Shown piece by piece: positions 1-5,833 of a stretch of 8,921 bases of DNA. The stretch is from NCBI GenBank assembly GCA_032123435.1, contig JAQBFJ010000233.1:1-8921 (forward strand), written 5' to 3'. This DNA is from JAQBFJ01 sp032123435 (lineage in GTDB: Bacteria; Verrucomicrobiota; Kiritimatiellia; UBA8416; JAQBFJ01). A program made the translations under genes and the position numbers. Position 1 is the stretch's first letter, and every line of letters begins with the position of its first letter. The notes below the pieces were generated by a model. It was not told the DNA's origin. It did no database searches and saw only the letters and a list, made by a program, of their open reading frames with translations.

Positions 1-1213
1 TTTGTCTTGAAATACACCAATCTCTAATATTTTCAAGCCAATTATAATAGACTTTTTCCCAACGTTTTGGAGCCAATTTTAATTTTCCGTTTTTTACTAC
101 TTCCAGTGCTTTTTCAGCAAGAGGTTTCATTTTAACAAACCATTGCCGTGACAAACGTGGTTCCACTATCGTATGGCATCTGTAACAATGCCCTATTGCA
201 TGCGAGTAATTTTCAATCTTTTCTATTAATCCGGCATCATTAAGGTCTGCAACGATTCTTTTACGGCATTCAAAGCGCTCCTGTCCCGCATAAGGACCCG
301 CCGCTTCGTTCATAGTCCCGTCACCATTCATTATATTAATTGGATCGAGACCGTGTCGCCGCCCTATCTCGAAATCGTTCTGGTCGTGAGCCGGCGTTAC
401 CTTCACAACTCCAGTGCCAAATTTAGGATCCACGAAATTATCTTGTATGACCACCAATTCCCGACCAAGCACGGGCAAAATTATTTTCCTGCCTAAAAGC
501 GTTTTGAAACGATCATCTTCAGGATTGACTGCCACGGCAACATCACCAAGCAAGGTTTCCGGTCTTGTAGTAGCAACAATAATAAATTCATTATCACTGT
601 CGGCTATTTTGTACTTAAGATAATAAAGCTTCCCATTTTCATCTACATGTTCGCTTTCTTCATCGGACAGAGCTGTTTGACATCTTGAACACCAGTTGAC
701 TATATAATTACCCCTATATATTAATTTCTTGTCATAGAGCCTCACGAACACTTCGGTCACAGCGCTGTTTAATCCGGCATCCATGGTAAAACGTTCGCGA
801 TCCCAGTCACATGATGCACCCAGCCATTTGAGCTGATTGATTATAGTACTGCCATATTCCTCGCGCCATTTCCATACACGTTCTATGAACGCATCTCTGC
901 CGAGATCTTCGCGCGACTTTCCTTCTTTCTTCAATGCCCGTTCCACCACATTCTGGGTGGCAATCCCGGCATGATCAGTACCTGGCACCCAAATGGCATT
1001 ACGTTTCTGCATGCGTCTCCATCGGACAAGGATATCCTGAATCGTATTATTCAGCGCATGCCCCATGTGCAGAATGCCAGTGATATTTGGAGGTGGAATA
1101 ACAATGCAATACGGCTCGCCGCCGTCAGCGCGATCGCCGTGGAACATGCCCTGTTTAAGCCACAGGTCGTACCACTTCTTTTCTATTTTACTGGCATCGT
1201 AATGTTTTTCCAT
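1..1213 (-). CDS. valS: Valyl-tRNA synthetase, N-terminal 404 residues (runs off left edge)
   Basis: This class I aminoacyl-tRNA synthetase attaches valine to tRNA(Val) in the cytosol. Read from the ATG at 1213, it begins MEKHYDASKIEKKWYDLWLK. It shows the ATP-binding segment PPPNITGILHMGH at residues 40-52 (the HIGH signature as HMGH), WVPGTDHAG at 75-83, and NWCSRCQTALSDEE at 173-186. The inserted editing domain spans roughly 185-340 and contains TTRPETLLGD at 215-224. GHCYRCHTIVEP lies at 341-352. Cys175, Cys178, Cys343 and Cys346 fit the zinc knuckle known from ValRS. The visible part ends at DWCISRQ, just before the WGHxIP segment, so the KMSKS loop, anticodon-binding domain and C-terminal coiled coil lie outside. 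The start is 8 bases after the cimA stop. A GAGGAA (1225-1230) inside the end of cimA is the likely ribosome site, 11 bases upstream, so translation is probably coupled. The NWCSRCQTALSDEE context separates it from IleRS and LeuRS. Confidence 0.97.
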   Translation of the reverse strand, partial: MEKHYDASKIEKKWYDLWLKQGMFHGDRADGGEPYCIVIPPPNITGILHMGHALNNTIQDILVRWRRMQKRNAIWVPGTDHAGIATQNVVERALKKEGKSREDLGRDAFIERVWKWREEYGSTIINQLKWLGASCDWDRERFTMDAGLNSAVTEVFVRLYDKKLIYRGNYIVNWCSRCQTALSDEESEHVDENGKLYYLKYKIADSDNEFIIVATTRPETLLGDVAVAVNPEDDRFKTLLGRKIILPVLGRELVVIQDNFVDPKFGTGVVKVTPAHDQNDFEIGRRHGLDPINIMNGDGTMNEAAGPYAGQERFECRKRIVADLNDAGLIEKIENYSHAIGHCYRCHTIVEPRLSRQWFVKMKPLAEKALEVVKNGKLKLAPKRWEKVYYNWLENIRDWCISRQ

Positions 1214-1221
1214 GCCGCCAA

Positions 1222-2814
1222 CTATTCCTCGCCTCGCTGTTTTGCTTCTTCCTTGAACAGCTTGTATTCAACGCTGTCAACAAGAGCTTCCCATGAAGCT
1301 TCAATAATATTTTCGGAAACACCTACCGTCCCCCATGTTTCCTTGCCATCGCTTGACTCTATCAGCACGCGAGTTTTAGCCGCTGTTGCCGTTTCCGGAT
1401 CAAGAATGCGGACACGAAAATCAGTCAGGAACACTTTAGAAATCTCCGGATAGAAACGGGTCAAAGCCTTTCGCAATGCAAGATCCAACGCGTTAATAGG
1501 CCCGTCACCCTCCGCCACCGTGTGTTCCACTTCATTATTAACACGCACTTTTATTGACGCCTCTGAAGTACATGACTTTCCCTTCCCGCGTTTCTCAACC
1601 ACAACCCTGAATCCTTCCAGGTCAAAAAACGATTTATGTTCCTTCAGAACCTTCTGAATCAGGATTCTGAAAGAAGCATCCGCTGCCTCGAAGGCGTACC
1701 CCTTGTTTTCCAAATCTTTTAAAGATCGTAAAATCTTCTTCGTGCCTTTCGCCGATCTCTTTCTGCCCATGCCAAGTTCAACCGCCTTCAGCAGAACGCT
1801 GCTGCCACCCGACAACTCCGATATCAGATTCCGCCGTCTGTTCCCTACCAACTCAGGCTGCATATGCTCAAAAGTCCTGGGATTCTTCTCAACAGCATTA
1901 ACATGCGGCCCGCCTTTGTGCCCAAACGCGCTATCGCCAACATAAGGTGCCTTAGTATTATGACGCAGGTTCAGCAACTCATCAACAAACAAGGATAATT
2001 CACGCAGTTCAGAAAGATTTTTTGCCGCGTTGCACGCGTACCCCATCTTTAACCTGACCGCCGGTATAATCGCGCATAAATCCGCGTTGCCGCATCTTTC
2101 CCCATAACCGTTTACCGTGCCTTGAACCTGAACGACCCCTGCTCGCACTGCTTCCAGTGTATTGGCAACCGCCAATCCGGAATCGTTATGCACGTGAATG
2201 CCGACAGGAGTATTGATATTCCTTATCACCTTTTTGGTTATCCCAAACACCTCATTCGGCAAACAGCCCCCATTGGTGTCACATAACACAATAACATCCG
2301 CGCCTGCGCCAACAGCCGCCTTAAGCGAAGCCATCGCGAAATCAGGATCATCTTTATACCCGTCAAAAAAATGTTCCGCGTCAAAGAAGACCTCCTTGCC
2401 ATGTTCCTTAAGAAAACCGATTGTATCGGAAATCATAGCTCTGTTCTCAGACGGCGTTGTACATAGAACATCTTTAACGTGCAGTTTCCAGGCTTTGCCC
2501 ACGATCGTCACGATGTCCGTGTCGGCTTTTATCAGGCTCATTACAAAACGATCGTCTTTCAATTTTGTTTTCGCACGACGCGTACTGCCGAATGCCACTA
2601 TTTTGGCGTTTTCCTGTTTCGAGTTTCTTATTTCACGGAAGAAAGCCATATCTTTGCTGTTTGATCCAGCGTATCCGCCTTCAATATAATCAACGCCGAA
2701 CCGATCAAGATGTTTGGCTACATTCACTTTGCCCTGCACGGAGAAGGAAACTCCCTCTGCCTGCGCGCCATCACGAAGCGTTGTGTCATAGATTAATATT
2801 TTTCGTTTACCCAT
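1222..2814 (-). CDS. cimA: (R)-citramalate synthase, CimA type
   Basis: The enzyme condenses pyruvate with acetyl-CoA to citramalate, the first step of the threonine-independent isoleucine pathway. The 530-residue protein has a HMGL-like TIM barrel. It carries YDTTLRDGAQ at residues 9-18 (metal-binding Asp10, catalytic Arg14), YIEGGYAGSN at 43-52, HVHND at 207-211 (metal-binding His207 and His209), and GYGERCGNADLC at 236-247. A LeuA-type dimer/regulatory domain follows, at about 400-530. The YIEGG and GYGERCGNA context and the length match CimA rather than isopropylmalate or homocitrate synthase. Substrate choice is inferred from family, not proven. The frame stays open upstream to an ATG at 2850, but I chose ATG 2814: it is followed at once by MGKRKILIYDTTLRDG and has AGGAAG 7 bases upstream. 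It overlaps the lysC stop by 8 bases, so translation is likely coupled. An oddity is GSNSKD at 50-55, where the usual family sequence is GSNPKD. Confidence 0.91.
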   Translation of the reverse strand: MGKRKILIYDTTLRDGAQAEGVSFSVQGKVNVAKHLDRFGVDYIEGGYAGSNSKDMAFFREIRNSKQENAKIVAFGSTRRAKTKLKDDRFVMSLIKADTDIVTIVGKAWKLHVKDVLCTTPSENRAMISDTIGFLKEHGKEVFFDAEHFFDGYKDDPDFAMASLKAAVGAGADVIVLCDTNGGCLPNEVFGITKKVIRNINTPVGIHVHNDSGLAVANTLEAVRAGVVQVQGTVNGYGERCGNADLCAIIPAVRLKMGYACNAAKNLSELRELSLFVDELLNLRHNTKAPYVGDSAFGHKGGPHVNAVEKNPRTFEHMQPELVGNRRRNLISELSGGSSVLLKAVELGMGRKRSAKGTKKILRSLKDLENKGYAFEAADASFRILIQKVLKEHKSFFDLEGFRVVVEKRGKGKSCTSEASIKVRVNNEVEHTVAEGDGPINALDLALRKALTRFYPEISKVFLTDFRVRILDPETATAAKTRVLIESSDGKETWGTVGVSENIIEASWEALVDSVEYKLFKEEAKQRGEE

Positions 2815-4180
2815 CAGTTGTCTTCCTTTTTTTTCCAAAAAATGCTTCATACAGCGATCTTACGGCCTGCGCGCAGTCTTTTTGATTAACGCCAAACATC
2901 ACGCTTATCTCAGAAGCCCCCTGATCAATCATTTCAATGCTGACTCCGGCATCAGCAAAAGCCATGGAAGCCTTTGCCATTATGCCGACCGCGTTCCTCA
3001 TGCCCTCGCCCGCGATCATTATAAGGGCCAGATGCCTGTCAATATAAAGCGTATCAACTTCAAGCTCTTTTTTTATCGTGCTCAACAGGCGTTGTTCGGT
3101 CATCGGGTCCAGATACTGCTCCTTGATAACCAGAGAAATAGTGTCTATACCAGAAGGCATATGTTCAAATGATATCTTCTCTTTTTCAAAAATCTCAAGC
3201 AGGCGACGGCCAAACCCCAATTCACGGTTCATAAGATATTTACTCATTTGGATCGCGCAAAAACCGGTATTATAAGCTATCCCCACAATAGAGCCGGGCT
3301 TAACATTCCGCTCGGAAACAATCCTGGTGCCTGGCGCTTTCGGATTATTTGTGTTTTTTATACATATGGGAATGCCCGCCTCGACCGCCGGCAGAACGGC
3401 TTCATCATGAAGCACTCCGAACCCGGCATACGAAAGTTCCCTCATTTCCCTGTAAGTCAATTCAGGAATAGGTTCAATGCCTGGTGCAAAATCAGGATCA
3501 ACGGCACAAACAGAATCAACATCCGTAAAGTTTTCGTAAACTTCAGCGCCAACAGCTTTGGCCAGTATTGACCCCGTTATATCAGAACCGCCGCGTGAAA
3601 AAGTCACTACATCTCCATCACGCGTATAACCGAAAAAACCAGGAAAAACAGTTACACCCTCGGCATTACGTAATAGCGCCAGATTATCATATGACTCAGG
3701 CAAGATTCGTGCATTTCCGTGCTCCCTGCTTAACAAGAGCCCCCCTTCATGCGGACTCAAATAATGAGCATCAAGTCCGCGATGACACAATGCCGCTGCA
3801 ACAATTTTGGCACTACTGTCTTCTCCCCACGCTTTTACAACGTCAAAGAAACGATCCTTATCTGTTGCGTCTGATGCCAGGCGTTCTTCCAAGTCCAAGG
3901 CTATTTCGCCGATGATACTGGCAGACAGCCCGAAATCTTTCTGAATAGCGACAAAACGGTCCACACAAAGATTGACCTTTTCAGACACCTCTTTTCCCGA
4001 CAGCTTCAGTTCTGCACATTCAATCAACAAATCAGTAACTTTTGAGTCGTCCTTGTTCCTTTTACCTGGAGCTGAAACCACAACGATTCGACGGCCGGGA
4101 TCCGCCTCAATAATATCACATACTTTGCCAACCTGTTTTGCGTCAGCAAGTGAACTTCCGCCGAACTTACATACCTTCAT
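2807..4180 (-). CDS. lysC: Aspartate kinase, monofunctional, with C-terminal ACT domains
   Basis: The enzyme phosphorylates L-aspartate with ATP to 4-aspartyl phosphate, the entry step to lysine, threonine and methionine. The 457 residues start MKVCKFGGSSLAD, with the KFGGSS nucleotide-binding motif at 5-10. VVVSAPGK follows at 33-40, FSRGGSDITGS at 194-204, ENFTDVDSVCAVDP at 216-229, and GFGVLHDEAVLP at 253-264. Two ACT modules fill about 305-450, the usual place for feedback binding of lysine and/or threonine; which effector acts cannot be read here. Length and the DQGASEISVMFGV segment (419-431) resemble the YclM-type (aspartokinase III-like) group. There is no fused homoserine dehydrogenase, which is supplied separately by the gene just upstream. 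The ATG at 4180 has GTGAGG four bases ahead (4185-4190) and lies 14 bases after the hom stop. The last 8 bases are shared with cimA. Confidence 0.96.
   Translation of the reverse strand: MKVCKFGGSSLADAKQVGKVCDIIEADPGRRIVVVSAPGKRNKDDSKVTDLLIECAELKLSGKEVSEKVNLCVDRFVAIQKDFGLSASIIGEIALDLEERLASDATDKDRFFDVVKAWGEDSSAKIVAAALCHRGLDAHYLSPHEGGLLLSREHGNARILPESYDNLALLRNAEGVTVFPGFFGYTRDGDVVTFSRGGSDITGSILAKAVGAEVYENFTDVDSVCAVDPDFAPGIEPIPELTYREMRELSYAGFGVLHDEAVLPAVEAGIPICIKNTNNPKAPGTRIVSERNVKPGSIVGIAYNTGFCAIQMSKYLMNRELGFGRRLLEIFEKEKISFEHMPSGIDTISLVIKEQYLDPMTEQRLLSTIKKELEVDTLYIDRHLALIMIAGEGMRNAVGIMAKASMAFADAGVSIEMIDQGASEISVMFGVNQKDCAQAVRSLYEAFFGKKRKTTDG
2822..2827 (-). promoter_or_regulatory. Ribosome binding site of cimA (AGGAAG)
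   Basis: AGGAAG sits inside the last codons of lysC, 7 bases before the ATG at 2814. It favours that ATG over the in-frame ATG at 2850, which would add 12 residues (MKHFLEKKGRQL) with no family resemblance. Ribosomes ending on lysC would reach it directly. Confidence 0.7.
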
Positions 4181-4194
4181 TTTGCCTCACATGA

Positions 4195-5481
4195 TTATTC
4201 CAATATTCTGAATCTTACCGGACTCCTTTTGACAAGTTTTGCCGAATCAACTTCCTTAAGGGCGTCGTGGAAACAGGACTCTTTTGCCATATCGGTCAAC
4301 ACTATAAGATCTCCATTATTATCAACAAAGCTCTGCGCTGACTTTACACCGTGCTTCGCCAGAACAAGCAACACTTTTTCCTTCATGTTATCATTCTCAA
4401 GGGTAAATCTAAGATAACAGCGCGTTTCTATTTCATTTTTATCCCTTATCACAACATTCCCACCCCATTGCGGAAGTGCCGGAACCCTGCAGGGCGACTT
4501 GTTAACAATATTTCTGGCTATATCGGCTATATCAGCTATTACCGAGGCAGCGGTCGGTTCCTGGCCTGCCCCTTTTCCATAATACATTGTATCACCGGTA
4601 AGATCTCCATGTACCATCACTGCGTTGAACACGCCGCCAACGGATGCCAGTTTGTGATCCAATGGAACCAGCGCCGGATACACAAGCACTTCCATGATCG
4701 TGCCGGCATCGGCAATGTCGGTCTTTATGACAGCCAGCAGTTTTATTCGATATCCGATATCCAGAGCTGTTCTCATATCGCATTCAGACAACCCGTTGAT
4801 ACCTTCAACCTGGACCGCACTCATGGGCACCACCTGCCCGCAAGCCAATGACGCCAGAATTACAGCTTTATGAGCTGTGTCAAAACCATCTATATCAAGA
4901 CCGGGATTAGCTTCCGCGTAGCCTTTTGCCTGCGCCTCCGCAAGCGCACGATCAAACGACAAACCTTCTTCTTCCATTTGAGTCAGAATATAGTTGCATG
5001 TGCCATTAACTATACCGTAAATCCGGTCAATTCTGTTGGCTATCAGCCCCTCGCGGATGGAGCGTATGACAGGAATGCCGCCTCCGACACTTGCGCTGAA
5101 ATATATGTCGACATTCTTAGCAGCAGCCATACCGAGGATTTCCCCGCCATAAGAAGCCAGAAGCGCCTTATTTGCAGTTACCACGGGTTTTCCATTCTCC
5201 AAGGCTTTCATTACAAGATGCCGCGCATCATCTGTACCACCTACAAGCTCAACAATGATATCTGTTTCCCTGCTTTCAATGACGCTCACAGCATCACGCA
5301 CAAGAACGGCATCACCTGTATTCACGCCTCTATTTCTATCAAGGTCCAGATCGGCAATCATGGTTATAACCGGCCTTACACCCAGACGTTTTCCCAGAAT
5401 GTCACCGTTTTCCTGAAGTCCTTTTACGACTCCGGTTCCCACCGTGCCGAATCCAAGCATACCTATTCTTATTTGCTTCAC
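4195..5481 (-). CDS. hom: Homoserine dehydrogenase with C-terminal ACT domain
   Basis: The enzyme reduces aspartate-4-semialdehyde to homoserine with NAD(P)H, the branch leading to threonine and methionine. From the GTG at 5481 it has 428 residues. The Rossmann glycine motif GFGTVG is at 10-15, TANK at 102-105, VGGGIPVIRS at 132-141, NGTCNYIL at 159-166, and the family signature AEANPGLDIDGFDTAHK at 189-205. Glu190, Asp201 and Lys205 match the residues important in yeast homoserine dehydrogenase. An ACT domain covers about 354-428. An in-frame GTG at 5508 would add 9 residues, but it lacks a ribosome site, whereas GTG 5481 has GGAGAT just upstream and VKQIRIGMLGFG follows as expected. It is the first gene of the hom-lysC-cimA-valS cluster, so its leader should hold the operon promoter. 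In the signature, the usual Ala-Asp-Pro is Ala-Asn-Pro. Confidence 0.96.
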   Translation of the reverse strand: MKQIRIGMLGFGTVGTGVVKGLQENGDILGKRLGVRPVITMIADLDLDRNRGVNTGDAVLVRDAVSVIESRETDIIVELVGGTDDARHLVMKALENGKPVVTANKALLASYGGEILGMAAAKNVDIYFSASVGGGIPVIRSIREGLIANRIDRIYGIVNGTCNYILTQMEEEGLSFDRALAEAQAKGYAEANPGLDIDGFDTAHKAVILASLACGQVVPMSAVQVEGINGLSECDMRTALDIGYRIKLLAVIKTDIADAGTIMEVLVYPALVPLDHKLASVGGVFNAVMVHGDLTGDTMYYGKGAGQEPTAASVIADIADIARNIVNKSPCRVPALPQWGGNVVIRDKNEIETRCYLRFTLENDNMKEKVLLVLAKHGVKSAQSFVDNNGDLIVLTDMAKESCFHDALKEVDSAKLVKRSPVRFRILE

Positions 5482-5484
5482 TTT

Positions 5485-5490
5485 ATCTCC
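5485..5490 (-). promoter_or_regulatory. Ribosome binding site of hom (GGAGAT)
   Basis: GGAGAT is followed by AAA and then GTG, which puts GGAG at the normal 5-base distance from the start at 5481. The alternative GTG at 5508 is preceded by GGCTTAGA, which is a poor match, so this site decides the start. Confidence 0.7.
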
Positions 5491-5530
5491 GATTTTTGAG
5501 GTAGGCACTCTAAGCCATTAAACTTGCAGG

Positions 5531-5569
5531 TTACAAGCATAAATCAATCAAAACCAGTGAAATCAACAT
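5531..5569 (-). other. Possible 12-codon leader peptide rich in Leu/Ile/Val
   Basis: The frame reads MLISLVLIDLCL then TAA and ends 49 bases before the hom start. It has five Leu, two Ile and one Val in 12 residues, a composition like leader peptides of branched-chain attenuators. Against it, there is no ribosome site before its ATG, AT-rich DNA encodes Leu and Ile by chance, and only a 4-base stem (CTTG/CAAG, 5523-5537) follows, with no strong terminator hairpin. Treat it as a candidate only. Confidence 0.2.
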
Positions 5570-5578
5570 AATAATATA
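5568..5578 (-). promoter_or_regulatory. Candidate -10 region for the hom operon
   Basis: The minus strand reads TATATTATTAT here. It contains TATATT (5573-5578) and TATTAT (5571-5576 and 5568-5573), each one base from TATAAT. No good -35 box stands at the usual distance. It is the most promoter-like stretch between the palindromic element and hom. Confidence 0.25.
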
Positions 5579-5641
5579 AGTTTTGAACGCTTCTGGTCTG
5601 CCTATTCATCACGGCCTTCGGGTTGATATTGCGCAAACTCG

Positions 5642-5777
5642 CTATCCCGGATATTTCATGAGAATCAGCAAATAGGTCGGGCAGGTCATTTGCCGGCAAG
5701 GCGTTATCTCGGCAAAGTCAGCGAAGTATGACGGTGCGCATATACCGCATTCTTAACTGATGAAACATCCGGGCTAG
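5642..5777. repeat. 136-base palindromic element with 18-base inverted arms
   Basis: The left arm CTATCCCGGATATTTCAT (5642-5659) matches the reverse complement of the right arm (5760-5777, CTAGCCCGGATGTTTCAT) at 16 of 18 positions. Inside are further pairings. TTGCCGGCAA (5690-5699) is a perfect palindrome, and its TTGCCG can instead pair with CGGCAA at 5710-5715. GTCA (5717-5720) pairs with TGAC (5729-5732), and TGCG (5735-5738) with CGCA (5746-5749). It encodes no protein and shows no clear target duplication. Such nested hairpins between genes fit a REP-like or MITE-like dispersed element, or a structured RNA. Only one copy is visible, so the dispersed nature is an inference. Confidence 0.55.
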
Positions 5778-5833
5778 AACCGGGTTAACCGGATTATCTT
5801 GAGGCTTCGCGTAGTCTGGATTTCCGCACAGTG

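Larger units (their letters stand above)
5482..5833. other. Gene-free interval between the secreted-protein gene and hom
   Basis: About 350 bases hold no long reading frame on either strand. From the secreted-protein stop towards hom, the interval first holds an imperfect palindrome around GGTTAACC (5780-5792). Next is a 136-base inverted-repeat element, then an AT-rich promoter-like stretch with a short Leu/Ile/Val-rich frame, and finally the hom ribosome site. I find no stem followed by a T-run that would serve as a convincing intrinsic terminator for the secreted-protein gene. Confidence 0.8.

Noticed and set aside
971..1453. 160-codon frame on the plus strand
   Set aside because: It crosses the valS start and cimA end antisense. 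The opposite strand encodes strongly recognisable conserved proteins, and this frame has no family features.
2198..2689. 163-codon frame on the plus strand
   Set aside because: It lies wholly antisense to the CimA barrel, including the HVHND region, and reads as a shadow of its codons.
2815..2850. Longer N-terminus for cimA from the ATG at 2850
   Set aside because: The extra residues are lysC codons read in another frame. The ATG at 2814 has a well-placed ribosome site and matches the usual family N-terminus.
4351..4851. 166-codon frame on the plus strand
   Set aside because: It is antisense to hom, with a composition typical of a reversed coding frame and no domain.
4870..5499. 209-codon frame on the plus strand
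   Set aside because: It is antisense to the conserved N-terminal half of homoserine dehydrogenase, has no ribosome site or recognisable domain, and is best explained as a shadow frame.
5778..5792. Imperfect palindrome around GGTTAACC as terminator of the secreted-protein gene
   Set aside because: The stem is short and no T-run follows in the direction of transcription, so an intrinsic terminator is not supported.
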